NCBI RefSeq assembly: GCF_030269365.1
Contig: NZ_BSTF01000005.1
Location: 1 to 64,000 of the forward strand
Direction: 5' to 3'
DNA length: 64,000 nucleotides
Source of the DNA: Lentzea sp. NBRC 102530
Lineage (GTDB): Bacteria > Actinomycetota > Actinomycetes > Mycobacteriales > Pseudonocardiaceae
Each line of letters opens with the position of its first letter. Positions within the stretch are counted from its first letter, which is position 1. Shown here in pieces: positions 8,426 through 16,506 of the stretch. Below the pieces are notes generated by a model, which searched no databases, was not told the DNA's origin, and saw nothing but the letters and a program-made list of their open reading frames with translations. A program made the translations under genes and the position numbers.

Positions 8426-9532
8426 ATGACTTCGCTTCCCCTTGTCTTCGACGCGCCCAAGCGCGGCCTGCCGCCGCGCCACCTGGTCGACCTCTCGCCC
8501 GCCCAACGCGCGGAAGCCGTTGCGGCCCTTGGTGAGAAGCCGTTCCGGGCGAAGCAGCTGTCGAACCACTACTTCAGCCGTCTGACCGTCGACCCGGCCG
8601 AGATGACCGACATCCCGGCGTCCACGCGCGACAAGCTGGTGGCCGACCTGATGCCGCCGTTGTTCACGGTCGTGCGCAAGGTCACCACCGACGAGGGCAC
8701 CACAGCGAAGACGCTGCTGCGCGCGCACGACGGCACGCTCATCGAGTCCGTCCTCATGCGCTACCCGGACCGCGCGACGCTGTGCATCTCCTCACAGGCG
8801 GGCTGCGGCATGGCGTGCCCGTTCTGCGCGACCGGCCAGGGTGGCCTGCAGCGCAACCTGTCGACCGCGGAGATCGTGGACCAGGTCCGGATGGGTGCCG
8901 CCGCGATGCGCGACGGCGACCTGCCCGGCGGCCCCGGCCGGCTGTCGAACATCGTCTTCATGGGCATGGGCGAGCCGCTCGCGAACTACAAGCGGATCCT
9001 CGAGGCCGTGCACCGCATCTGCGACCCGGCACCGGACGGTCTGGGCATCTCGCAGCGGCACGTCACCGTGTCGACCGTCGGCCTGGTGCCGGCGATCAAG
9101 AAGCTGACCGAGGAGAACCTCCAGGTGCGGCTCGCGGTGTCGCTGCACACGCCGGACGACGAGCTGCGCGACACGCTGGTGCCGGTCAACACGAAGTGGA
9201 ACGTCTCCGAGGTGCTGGAGGCGGCCCGCGGGTACGCGGACAAGACCGGTCGCCGCGTCTCCATCGAGTACGCGTTGATCCGCGACATCAACGACCAGGG
9301 GTGGCGCGCGGACCTGCTCGGCAAGAAGCTGCGCAAGCACCTCGGCCAGCTTGTGCACGTGAACCTGATCCCGCTGAACCCGACGCCGGGCAGCAAGTGG
9401 GACGCGTCGCCGAAGCCCGTCGAGCGGGAGTTCGTGCGGCGGGTGCGGGAGCAGGGCGTCGAGTGCACCGTGCGCGACACCCGTGGGCAGGAGATCGCCG
9501 CGGCCTGCGGTCAGCTCGCTGCCGAAGGCTGA
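8426..9532 (+). CDS. rlmN: Dual-specificity 23S rRNA/tRNA A2503/A37 methyltransferase
   Basis: Radical-SAM RlmN, 368 aa, which makes 2-methyladenosine at 23S rRNA A2503 and tRNA A37. The cluster motif CGMACPFC (CX3CX2C, about residues 123-130) and SAM-binding VFMGMGEPL are present, as is the C-terminal [15 protein letters not shown], whose Cys forms the methyl-transfer adduct. The start is the ATG at 8426. Position after frr/cdsA matches other actinobacteria. The TGA stop overlaps the ATG of the next gene (TGATG), so the two are probably translationally coupled. Confidence 0.96.
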   Translation: MTSLPLVFDAPKRGLPPRHLVDLSPAQRAEAVAALGEKPFRAKQLSNHYFSRLTVDPAEMTDIPASTRDKLVADLMPPLFTVVRKVTTDEGTTAKTLLRAHDGTLIESVLMRYPDRATLCISSQAGCGMACPFCATGQGGLQRNLSTAEIVDQVRMGAAAMRDGDLPGGPGRLSNIVFMGMGEPLANYKRILEAVHRICDPAPDGLGISQRHVTVSTVGLVPAIKKLTEENLQVRLAVSLHTPDDELRDTLVPVNTKWNVSEVLEAARGYADKTGRRVSIEYALIRDINDQGWRADLLGKKLRKHLGQLVHVNLIPLNPTPGSKWDASPKPVEREFVRRVREQGVECTVRDTRGQEIAAACGQLAAEG

Positions 9533-10008
9533 TGGACGCCGCGCAGATCGGCGCCGCCCTCGACGAGGTCTTCGACCACGCGCTCGTCTTCCACGGCTTC
9601 ACCGACTACCTGCGCGACTACGACGTCTTCGTCCACGTCACGTCCGATCCCGTCACGGGCATCCCGCCAGAACACCTGCGGTACCGGTTCAAGCACTGCG
9701 TTCACGCCGCCGTCACGACCACGGTGGCACCGCAGACGTGGCGCGGGTCGCTCGACGACGCGTTCGTCGACGGCTGGGAGGACCGGGACGACCTGGACGG
9801 GTACGTCTGGGGCGTGCGCTGGCAGGTGCTCTACCCCGGCGCGAAGCTCGTCGCGGACTCCGCAGCCGCCGCCACGTGGTCCGAGCGGCTCGGGATGCCG
9901 ATGCACGAGGTGGTGGTCGAGGCCAACGGGCACCACATCACGCTGGTGTTCGCTGACCTGGTGGTCGACCGCGTCGAGCCAGGTCATGTGCCTTTCGCGG
10001 TGACCTGA
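9532..10008 (+). CDS. Unknown protein coupled to rlmN
   Basis: A 158-aa cytosolic protein without signal or membrane segment. It is rich in aromatic and acidic residues (FHGFTDYLRDYDVFVHVTSD near the N-terminus; a paired His in EANGHHITLVF near the C-terminus). The ATG at 9532 overlaps the rlmN stop codon, which makes the start firm and implies coexpression. I do not recognise the family. The reading frame has normal codon use and faces the exported-protein gene convergently. Confidence 0.75.
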   Translation: MDAAQIGAALDEVFDHALVFHGFTDYLRDYDVFVHVTSDPVTGIPPEHLRYRFKHCVHAAVTTTVAPQTWRGSLDDAFVDGWEDRDDLDGYVWGVRWQVLYPGAKLVADSAAAATWSERLGMPMHEVVVEANGHHITLVFADLVVDRVEPGHVPFAVT

Positions 10009-10024
10009 CCCGACGCGTTGACGG

Positions 10025-10990
10025 TCAGACGTCGGTGTACCAGTGGACGCCGAGCGTGCCGCGGTTCGCGATGCGGTTCTGCGCCTCGATGCCCACCCAG
10101 CCGCGGAACTGCTGCGCGTCGTCGATCACCTGCAGTTGCGGCTTGAGGTGCGAGCCGCCGGCGTAGCAGGTGTTGCCGCCCTGCAGCAGGCACGTGCAGA
10201 AGTGCTCGTAGTAGTTCTTGCGGCCCCCGTCGGACGCCAGGTAGTAGCGGACGGCCTTCTGCTCACCCGGTTTGCAGGCCGAGCAGGCGGTCGAACCGTC
10301 CGCCACCGCGATCGCGGCGCTGAGGCAGTTGCCGTTGCACTTCTTGAACTCCTGCAGGTTGATGCCCGAAGTGCCCCAGTCCGAGGTCAGCTTCTCGTTC
10401 TTGGCGTCCCAGGCGTTGTAGCGGAACTCGCCGGGGTAGCGCTTCTTCGGGATGTCGTCGAGCGGCACGGAGACGGTGGTCCTGACGTTGCTGCCGTAGC
10501 CCTTGCCGACGTTCGCGCCGTAGCTCGAGCCGGTCAGCGCGATCACGCTGATGCCGGTCTCCGGGCGGCTCACCGTCCAGTTCTCGGTGGAGCCGTTGCT
10601 CCAGGTGATGGCCAGCTTGTCGCCGGTGACGGTGTAGGTGCCGCGCAACTCCTTGACCTCGGCGCCGTTCTGGAAGCCGCCGGCGGTGTGGATCTTGCAG
10701 TTGTCGCAGCCCGCCGAGGTCGGGGCGATGGTGGCGGCCGGGTAGCCGATGTTCCAGCTCCAGAACCAGAACGCCTCGCGCACGGTGCCGTCGAGGGCGA
10801 AGTAGTACATCGCGAGCCTGGCGAACTCCTTGCCCGTCGGCGGTGTGCCTTCCGGCGCCACCTGACCGATGCTGACGGCGTAACTCTCCTTGCCGCCCGG
10901 GCGTTCGGCTGCCTGCGCCGGGACCGGCGACACCAGTGCGAGGAGAACCCCGATCACGACGAGGCCAGAGAGCTTGCGTTTCAACGTCAT
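10025..10990 (-). CDS. Exported Cys-rich protein of unknown function
   Basis: A 321-aa protein with a clear Sec signal (KRKL, then a hydrophobic core, cleavage after PVPAQA near residue 24). The mature part has nine cysteines, mostly in close pairs (CDNC, CNGNC, CSAC, CTC), suggesting disulfides or metal binding outside the cell, and aromatic-rich stretches (FWFWSWNIGYP). I do not recognise the family. ATG codons at 10990 and 10993 follow a GGGGG run; 10990 is taken for spacing, and the frame is open to 11029. It is divergent from the unknown gene at 11127. Confidence 0.8.
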   Translation of the reverse strand: MTLKRKLSGLVVIGVLLALVSPVPAQAAERPGGKESYAVSIGQVAPEGTPPTGKEFARLAMYYFALDGTVREAFWFWSWNIGYPAATIAPTSAGCDNCKIHTAGGFQNGAEVKELRGTYTVTGDKLAITWSNGSTENWTVSRPETGISVIALTGSSYGANVGKGYGSNVRTTVSVPLDDIPKKRYPGEFRYNAWDAKNEKLTSDWGTSGINLQEFKKCNGNCLSAAIAVADGSTACSACKPGEQKAVRYYLASDGGRKNYYEHFCTCLLQGGNTCYAGGSHLKPQLQVIDDAQQFRGWVGIEAQNRIANRGTLGVHWYTDV

Positions 10991-11112
10991 CATCCCCCTG
11001 AAGACGTGGTGTGCAATCGTTCGGAACATAGCAGCGTGATCGGACGGTTACGCAGAGTTTCATCAGGTTGGGGGAAGTGCGTAAATCTGTAGCCCTGGGT
11101 GGAGCAGCGCTC

Positions 11113-11118
11113 TAGCGT
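11113..11118 (+). promoter_or_regulatory. -10 element TAGCGT of a leaderless gene
   Basis: TAGCGT lies 8 nt before the ATG at 11127 and there is no ribosome binding site. The same hexamer is used at 41836 and, on the minus strand, at 39797-39802. Confidence 0.5.
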
Positions 11119-11126
11119 TGCCTGCG

Positions 11127-11768
11127 ATGAAACTCGAGGGGGAACGCTGGCGCACGCTCGTCAGCAACGTGCGGCTGGGCAAGGACGAGTACCGCGTGGT
11201 GCAGCCTGTCCGGCCGCCGAAGCACGCACCGCTGTACGAGGGGTATGCGGGCGTCGAGTCCTGTGTGGACAAAGAGGGGGCGCGGACCGTCGCGATGGCG
11301 TGGGAGATCGCGATGCGGTCGCCGCGCACGCTTGTGCACCTGCCGCTGAGGCAGAGCGATCCGCGGTGTTCGTGGAGTGACGGGCCGTTTCTGGACCTGG
11401 TGCTGATGCACCACAGCCTGGGGTTCCGGCTGTCGAAGTGGAAGGACGTGCGCGCGAGGCTGCGGGGCGGGCGGCCGCACACGTTCGACTGCAGGGGCTT
11501 CCGGCCGGTGGACGACTACGACTGGCGCTACGACCGGGAGAACAGGGACCTGTTGCGCGGCGAGATCGTCGGCGAGACCGCGTTCGTCGTCGGCAGCGCG
11601 CGGGCGTTCAACTTCGAGGGACTGCGCTTGCAGGACTTGGTCGAGGACGGCCCGCGGCAGATGCACGAGGACCCCGGGATGCATTGCTGCGCGGAGATCA
11701 CCGAGAGCCTGTGGCACTGGAAGTGGCTGCACGTGGTGTACTGCGAAGAACATCGCGTGCACGCCTGA
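11127..11768 (+). CDS. Unknown protein, 213 aa
   Basis: A soluble 213-aa protein without signal or membrane segment. Trp, His and Cys are frequent in the C-terminal half (DPGMHCCAEITESLWHWKWL). I do not recognise the family. The start is the ATG at 11127 behind a TAGCGT -10 hexamer; the frame is open from a TTG at 11118. The next gene begins 13 bp downstream on the same strand, so the two may form an operon. Confidence 0.7.
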   Translation: MKLEGERWRTLVSNVRLGKDEYRVVQPVRPPKHAPLYEGYAGVESCVDKEGARTVAMAWEIAMRSPRTLVHLPLRQSDPRCSWSDGPFLDLVLMHHSLGFRLSKWKDVRARLRGGRPHTFDCRGFRPVDDYDWRYDRENRDLLRGEIVGETAFVVGSARAFNFEGLRLQDLVEDGPRQMHEDPGMHCCAEITESLWHWKWLHVVYCEEHRVHA

Positions 11769-11781
11769 GGGGGCAACGAAA

Positions 11782-12210
11782 ATGGGCGTCCTGTACGACT
11801 ACTTCACCGCGCCGTCGGACGACGAGGCCGCGACCGTGGTCCTGGGTGGACCCGTGCGGCGGTTCCCGACGGTGGAGACGAAGTCGCTCGACCCCGCGGT
11901 CGTGATGGGACAGCTGGAGGAACTGCTCACCGGGCGCCCGTACGACGATATCTGCGACGACCCCGGGTGGGGTGACGACGTCGCCATGGAGCACGGCGGC
12001 GACGTGCTGGTCCTCACGGTCACCGACGGCCTGCGGGACGGGCTCGCGGACGCCGGTGACCTGGACGGGGTCGCGGTGCGGTGGGCCGGGATCGAGGAAC
12101 TGGAGGGGTTCGACCCGATGGTGCTCGCCGAGATCCTGAAAGACCTCAAAACCCTTGCCGTGCAGGCGAAAGAGAGCGGCCAGCGGCTCTACTGCTGGGC
12201 CAGCCTCTAG
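11782..12210 (+). CDS. Unknown small acidic protein
   Basis: A 142-aa acidic cytosolic protein beginning MGVLYDYFTAPSDDEAA and ending in an amphipathic helix. Similar hypothetical proteins with this MGVLYDYF start are common in streptomycetes and relatives (recalled, not searched), but no function is known to me. It probably follows the previous gene in an operon. Its TAG stop shares two bases with the stop of the convergent carbonic anhydrase gene in the tetranucleotide CTAG (12207-12210). Confidence 0.75.
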   Translation: MGVLYDYFTAPSDDEAATVVLGGPVRRFPTVETKSLDPAVVMGQLEELLTGRPYDDICDDPGWGDDVAMEHGGDVLVLTVTDGLRDGLADAGDLDGVAVRWAGIEELEGFDPMVLAEILKDLKTLAVQAKESGQRLYCWASL

Positions 12211-12698
12211 GGCTTCACCTCGGTCAGGGCGCCGGTCGCCACGTCGAACACGAAGCCGCGCACCGAATCCTTCACCGGCACGAAAGGGTTGCCGGTGATG
12301 CGCGAGATCGACTGCCGCACGTCCTCCTCCAGGTCGCCGAACGCCTCGGCGGACCACGCGGGCTTCACGCCGACCTCGTCCTGGATCGACCGCTTGAACT
12401 CGTCGTCGGTGAACGTCAGCATGCCGCAGTCGGTGTGGTGGATGAGGATGATCTCGCGCGTGCCGAGCAGGCGCTGGCTGATGGCGAGCGACCGGATCTC
12501 GTCCTCGGTCACGACGCCGCCGGCGTTGCGGATGACGTGCGCCTCGCCTTCCTGCAGGCCCAGCACGCGGTACACGTCGATGCGGGCGTCCATGCACGCC
12601 ACGACGGCCACCTGCTTGGCGGGCGGCAGCGGCAGCGGCCCGGAGAACTGGGAGGCGTAGGTGGCGTTGTTGGCGAGCAGTTCGTCGGTCACCGACAT
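12207..12698 (-). CDS. Beta-class carbonic anhydrase
   Basis: A 163-aa beta-carbonic anhydrase interconverting CO2 and bicarbonate in the cytosol. The zinc ligands are visible: Cys in VVACMDAR (about residue 35), and His and Cys in HHTDCGM (about residues 88 and 91); the Asp/Arg dyad in CMDAR is intact. It is short, like the M. tuberculosis Rv1284 type. The start is the ATG at 12698 with a GAGAGGAC ribosome binding site. An inverted repeat covers its promoter. It ends in a stop overlapping that of the convergent gene. Confidence 0.93.
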   Translation of the reverse strand: MSVTDELLANNATYASQFSGPLPLPPAKQVAVVACMDARIDVYRVLGLQEGEAHVIRNAGGVVTEDEIRSLAISQRLLGTREIILIHHTDCGMLTFTDDEFKRSIQDEVGVKPAWSAEAFGDLEEDVRQSISRITGNPFVPVKDSVRGFVFDVATGALTEVKP

Positions 12699-12710
12699 GG
12701 TTCAAGTCCT

Positions 12711-12732
12711 CTCACCTGGATGTATAGGTGAG
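12711..12732. promoter_or_regulatory. Inverted repeat over the carbonic anhydrase promoter
   Basis: CTCACCT (12711-12717) and AGGTGAG (12726-12732) form a perfect 7-bp inverted repeat with an 8-nt spacer. The minus-strand -10-like TATACA lies within the spacer, so a bound regulator would block the promoter. Confidence 0.45.
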
Positions 12733-12780
12733 CAAACTGTCGTATGCGCATACCTGCAACAGCGCCCGAAAGGTGGGAAA

Positions 12781-12808
12781 GGCCCCCACCCAGACACAAG
12801 CGGGGGCC
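12781..12808 (-). terminator. Terminator of the lectin remnant
   Basis: GGCCCCC (12781-12787) and GGGGGCC (12802-12808) form a 7-bp stem with a 14-nt loop. On the minus strand it is followed by a pyrimidine-rich stretch. It lies just after the stop codon of the ricin-type remnant, so the original 3' end of that gene survives. Confidence 0.6.
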
Positions 12809-12817
12809 GACACATCC

Positions 12818-12925
12818 CTAGAGCGTCCAGTTCTGGTTCGCGCCGCCCGTGCACGTCCAGATCTGCAACCGCGTGCCGTCGGCGGACGAGCCGCCCGCCG
12901 CGGTCCAGACCTTCTCGAACGGTGG
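12818..12925 (-). pseudogene. 3' remnant of a secreted ricin-type (CBM13) lectin protein
   Basis: Reading leftward to the TAG at 12818-12820, one frame encodes the last beta-trefoil repeat of a ricin B/CBM13 domain: VWTAAGGSSADGTRLQIWTC followed by TGGANQNWTL and stop. The QIW and NQNW signatures are characteristic of the final repeat in actinobacterial glycosidase lectin domains. Upstream of about 12925 the similarity stops and no start or signal peptide is present, so only the last 35 or so codons remain. The intact terminator downstream supports a truncated real gene. The 5' part was probably lost when the kinase genes or the carbonic anhydrase segment came to lie here. Confidence 0.7.
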
Positions 12926-12990
12926 TGAACCCGGCACGCGCTGTCAGCGGACAGAGCCGGACAGGGAACCGGCCGACACGACCGTGCGGC

Positions 12991-12996
12991 TACCAT
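12991..12996 (+). promoter_or_regulatory. -10 element TACCAT of the kinase operon
   Basis: TACCAT lies 8 nt before the GTG at 13005, with no ribosome binding site. It implies a leaderless transcript for both tandem kinases. Confidence 0.5.
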
Positions 12997-13004
12997 GCCG
13001 CGAC

Positions 13005-14564
13005 GTGGGGGAAGAAACGAGGCTGGTCGCGGGCAGATACGCGACGATCCGGGAGCTGGGCCGGGGCGGCATGGGGGTCGTCTGGCTCGCCGAGGACAAG
13101 GTCATCGGACGGCAGGTCGCGCTCAAGGAGCTGCGCACGACCGAGACCGAACGGGTGCTCCGCGAAGCACGCACGGCAGGGCGTCTGAACAGCCCGAACG
13201 TCGTCGGCATCTACGACGTCATCGTCGAGCACGGCGCGACGTACCTGGTCATGGAGCTGGTCGAGGCGCCCACGCTCTCGCAGGTCATGACCCGCAGGCA
13301 GCTCACCGAGGACGAGGTGGCGGACATCGGGCTGCAGGTCCTCAACGCCCTGGAGGCGGCGCACGCGGCGGGGATCGTGCACCGCGACGTCAAGCCCAGC
13401 AACATCATGGTGCTGCCCGACGGACGCGTGAAGCTCGCGGACTTCGGCATCGCTCGCGCGATGGACGACTCCGGGCTGACGGCGACCGGCGGCATCATGG
13501 GCTCGCCGGGGTACATGGCGCCGGAGTTGTTCGCGGGCAAGCAGCCTTCGCCGGCGAGCGACCTGTGGGCGTTGGGCGCCACCATGTTCCACGCCGTCGA
13601 GGGCCGTTCGCCGTTCCAGCGCGACACGACCGCGGCCACCATGCACGCGATCATGTACGAGGAGCCGGTCCTGCACCGGACCAGCGGACCGCTCGCCGAC
13701 ACGATCATGGCGTTGCTGACCCAGGACGACACGCGCCGGCTCACGGCCGCGCAGCTCAAGCTCCGGCTCAGCGGCGCGACGACGGTGGTCAAGCCGCACA
13801 CGCCGTCCGAGCAGACCGTCGTCATCGAACCGGTCACCAGCTACGTCACCCCGAGCACGCCGACGCACGCGGACTGGGACGACCAACCCCGGTCGCGCAA
13901 GAAGATCGGTGTCTTCGCGGGTGCGGCGGCCGCGCTCGTCGTGATCGCGCTCGTCGCGGTCTTCGTCCTCAAACCCGATGCACAGCAAGGAATCGCGTCC
14001 GCTCAGCAGAGCGCGAGTTCGGCCCAGCCGACCGGGACCACGAGCAGCACGGCCTCCAGCGCACCGGCGAGCAGCAGCAGCGCGGCACCCAGCAGCAGCT
14101 CCGCACCGCCGTCCAGCCAGGCGTCGCAGCCCGTTCAGGCACCCCCGCCGCAACAGACGACGACGCAATCGAAACCGCCGCGCCAGACCGTCGCGTTCAC
14201 GCGGTACATCAAGAACGGCACCGCCTTCCACTACAGCGGCACCCCGCAGCTCGGCCCGCCCGCGGGCTTCAGCGTCGAGGACACCGGCGGCCTCGGCAAG
14301 CTCCTGGTGAACGAGGAACCGGGTACCCGGATGCTCTACGCCTGCCGCCTCATCAACTCCGAGGACCACATGACCTCGACGCAGCCGAACTGCGAGGGCC
14401 AGACCGTCCTCGGCAAGCTCGGCTACGTCTTCATCCACCAGCCGGCGGACGTCCCCGCGCTGCCGGTGTACCGGTGCCTGTTCAAGGGCACGCACTTCGA
14501 CTCGATCCACGCGAACTGCGAGGGGCAGCAGCCCGAGTTCCAGTTCGGCTGGACCGTCCGGTGA
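13005..14564 (+). CDS. Receptor-type Ser/Thr protein kinase (first of tandem pair)
   Basis: A 519-aa PknB-like membrane kinase. The kinase domain (about residues 10-275) has LGRGGMGVVW, catalytic K41 in VALKE, HRDVKPSN with D128, and DFG with D146. One transmembrane helix (about 303-324) follows, then a Ser/Pro/Gln-rich linker and a C-terminal extracytoplasmic region with two copies of a short motif, roughly YxC...(D/H)xxxSxxxNCEG...(G/F)G(Y/W). No PASTA domains are present. The repeat resembles small Cys-containing modules of secreted actinobacterial proteins and is presumably the sensor. The start is GTG 13005; the frame is open from 12849. The stop overlaps the next kinase start. Confidence 0.93.
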   Translation: MGEETRLVAGRYATIRELGRGGMGVVWLAEDKVIGRQVALKELRTTETERVLREARTAGRLNSPNVVGIYDVIVEHGATYLVMELVEAPTLSQVMTRRQLTEDEVADIGLQVLNALEAAHAAGIVHRDVKPSNIMVLPDGRVKLADFGIARAMDDSGLTATGGIMGSPGYMAPELFAGKQPSPASDLWALGATMFHAVEGRSPFQRDTTAATMHAIMYEEPVLHRTSGPLADTIMALLTQDDTRRLTAAQLKLRLSGATTVVKPHTPSEQTVVIEPVTSYVTPSTPTHADWDDQPRSRKKIGVFAGAAAALVVIALVAVFVLKPDAQQGIASAQQSASSAQPTGTTSSTASSAPASSSSAAPSSSSAPPSSQASQPVQAPPPQQTTTQSKPPRQTVAFTRYIKNGTAFHYSGTPQLGPPAGFSVEDTGGLGKLLVNEEPGTRMLYACRLINSEDHMTSTQPNCEGQTVLGKLGYVFIHQPADVPALPVYRCLFKGTHFDSIHANCEGQQPEFQFGWTVR

Positions 14565-16054
14565 TCGCGGGTCGGTACCGCCTGGTCCGCGAACTCGGCC
14601 GGGGCGGCATGGGCGTGGTCTGGCTCGCCGAGGACCAGGTCATCGGACGCCGGGTCGCGCTCAAGGAGCTGCGCACGACCGAGGTCGAGCGGGTGCTCAG
14701 CGAGGCGCGCACGGCAGGCCGTCTGAACAGCCCGAACGTCGTCGCGATCCACGACGTCGTCACGGACGGCGGCGTCACGTACATCGTCATGGAACTGGTC
14801 GAGGCGCCCACTCTGACCGACCTCGTGGCGCGCCGGACGTTCACCGAGGACGAGGTCGCGAGCATCGGCCTGCAGACGCTGAGCGCGCTCGAAGCGGCGC
14901 ACGCGGCGGGGATCGTGCACCGGGACGTCAAGCCCAGCAACATCATGGTGACGCCGGACGGCACGGTGAAGCTGACCGACTTCGGCATCGCCCGCGCGAT
15001 GGACGACCCCGGCTTGACCGCTACCGGCGGCATCATGGGCTCGCCCGGTTACATGGCACCGGAACTGTTCGCCGGACAACGCCCGTCGCCGGCGAGCGAC
15101 CTGTGGGCGTTGGGCGCCACCATGTTCCACGCGATCGAGGGCCGCTCACCGTTCCAAAGGGACACCACGGCCGCCACGATGCACGCGATCATGTACGAGG
15201 AGCCGGTGATCCAGCGGGCTCGCGGGCCGCTCGCGCACGTGATCACGGGGCTGCTGCACCAGAACCCGGTGCACCGCCTCACCGCAGCCCAGGTCCGCGC
15301 GCGGCTGGGGTCGCCGTCCGAACGCACGGTCGTCATCGAGCCCGTCACCACGTTCGTCACCCCGACCAGGGAGAACTTCGAGGACGCGCCGAAGAAGCGG
15401 CGCACCGGCCTGATCGCGGGCTCCGGGGCGGCCGTCGCCGCCGTGATCGCGCTGGTGGCGTTCCTGCTCACGAGACCCGACGACCAGCCGGTCACGACCG
15501 CGGCCCAGCAGAGCGCCGTGACGACCACGACGACCGAGTCGAGCCAGACCGCGTCCAGCAGTGCCGCTCCGTCGTCATCGAGCGCGTCGAGCGCACCACC
15601 GTCGAGCCAGGCGAGCACGCCGAGGTCCACCGCGGCCCAGCCACCTCCGCCGCCGGTGAAACTCCAGCGCAAGACCGTCGCACTCCAGCGCTGGAACGAT
15701 GGCAGGTGGTACTTCACCGCCTCGCCGCTCGCGCCGAAGCCCGGCCAGTTCTCGAAGCTGGACGGCCCGGCGGGCTGGCTCGCCGAGACCTACGAGCAGG
15801 GCACCCGCGAGCTGTACGCGTGCAAGGTCGGTGACCAGGGCGACTACATGACCGCCGTCAACGCCGACTGCGACCGGCACCAGAACGTCGGCCTGCTCGG
15901 CTTCATCTTCACCACGCCGCCCGCCGAGGGCCAGGTCGTGCCGCTCTACCGCTGCACCAGGGACAACGGCAGCCGGCACTTCGACGCCCTCGACGCGAAC
16001 TGCGAGGGCGAGCACCGCGACGGGCAGCTCGGCTGGGTGCTCAGCGGGCCGTAG
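14561..16054 (+). CDS. Receptor-type Ser/Thr protein kinase (second of tandem pair)
   Basis: A 497-aa paralogue of the preceding kinase, with long identical blocks in the kinase domain and the same overall design. Catalytic residues are K35, D122 (HRDVKPSN) and D140 (DFG); the transmembrane helix lies at about 285-307. After a Ser/Thr-rich linker the C-terminus has two Cys-motif repeats (YACKVGDQGDYMTAVNADC; YRC...HFDALDANCEG). The linker and ectodomain have diverged far more than the kinase, which suggests different ligands. The start is the GTG at 14561 in the overlap GTGA, so translation is coupled to the first kinase. Its last 14 bp overlap the convergent HxlR gene. Confidence 0.93.
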   Translation: MIAGRYRLVRELGRGGMGVVWLAEDQVIGRRVALKELRTTEVERVLSEARTAGRLNSPNVVAIHDVVTDGGVTYIVMELVEAPTLTDLVARRTFTEDEVASIGLQTLSALEAAHAAGIVHRDVKPSNIMVTPDGTVKLTDFGIARAMDDPGLTATGGIMGSPGYMAPELFAGQRPSPASDLWALGATMFHAIEGRSPFQRDTTAATMHAIMYEEPVIQRARGPLAHVITGLLHQNPVHRLTAAQVRARLGSPSERTVVIEPVTTFVTPTRENFEDAPKKRRTGLIAGSGAAVAAVIALVAFLLTRPDDQPVTTAAQQSAVTTTTTESSQTASSSAAPSSSSASSAPPSSQASTPRSTAAQPPPPPVKLQRKTVALQRWNDGRWYFTASPLAPKPGQFSKLDGPAGWLAETYEQGTRELYACKVGDQGDYMTAVNADCDRHQNVGLLGFIFTTPPAEGQVVPLYRCTRDNGSRHFDALDANCEGEHRDGQLGWVLSGP

Positions 16055-16427
16055 CGGGCTCCAGGCCGACGGGTTCCGAGGCGTCGAACGTCTCGCGCGC
16101 CTCGGCCACGGACTCGTAGTTGCGCTGCGCCCACAACCGCAGCGCGGCCAGCGGTTCGGTGACGCTGCGCCCGAGTTCGGTCAGCTCGTACTCGACGCGC
16201 AACGGCACCGAGGGGTACACCGTGCGCGTGACGAGCCCGTCGCGTTCGAGAGTGCGCAACGTCTGCGTGAGCATCTTCTGGCTGATGCCCTCCAGCCGGC
16301 GCTTCAGCTCACCGAACCGGCGCGGCCCGTCCTCGAGGTCGCCGATCACCAGCGCCGTCCACTTGGACGCGACCATGTCCAGCAGGTCGCGGCACGGGCA
16401 CATCTTGAGATAAACGTCCCTGATCAC
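16041..16427 (-). CDS. HxlR-family transcriptional regulator
   Basis: A 128-aa MarR-fold regulator with the HxlR winged helix: CPCRDLLDMVASKWTALVIG, then RRFGELKRRLEGISQKMLT and the wing TRTVYPSVPLRVEYELT. The N-terminal CPC cysteines are typical of redox- or electrophile-sensing members. It is divergent from an NADPH oxidoreductase gene, the usual partner, and probably controls it. The start is GTG 16427 or ATG 16403; the longer form is given. It overlaps the kinase gene by 14 bp at its 3' end. Confidence 0.9.
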   Translation of the reverse strand: MIRDVYLKMCPCRDLLDMVASKWTALVIGDLEDGPRRFGELKRRLEGISQKMLTQTLRTLERDGLVTRTVYPSVPLRVEYELTELGRSVTEPLAALRLWAQRNYESVAEARETFDASEPVGLEPATAR

Positions 16428-16441
16428 AGATGGTTTCTATC

Positions 16442-16466
16442 AGGTACCTAGTGCACAAGATAGTGC
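16442..16466. promoter_or_regulatory. Candidate HxlR operator region
   Basis: The segment between the two divergent genes holds the 8-bp palindrome AGGTACCT (16442-16449) and, further on, the related half GTGCC, giving an imperfect two-arm site typical in position of HxlR operators. Confidence 0.3.
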
Positions 16467-16470
16467 CTAA

Positions 16471-16499
16471 TTGCTCTCAGAGACCTGGTCTCTCATGCT
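16471..16499 (+). promoter_or_regulatory. Promoter of the oxidoreductase gene
   Basis: TTGCTC (16471-16476) and CATGCT (16494-16499) are spaced by 17 bp. The -10 element ends 7 nt before the ATG at 16507. Confidence 0.5.
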
Positions 16500-16506
16500 T
16501 GGGAGC

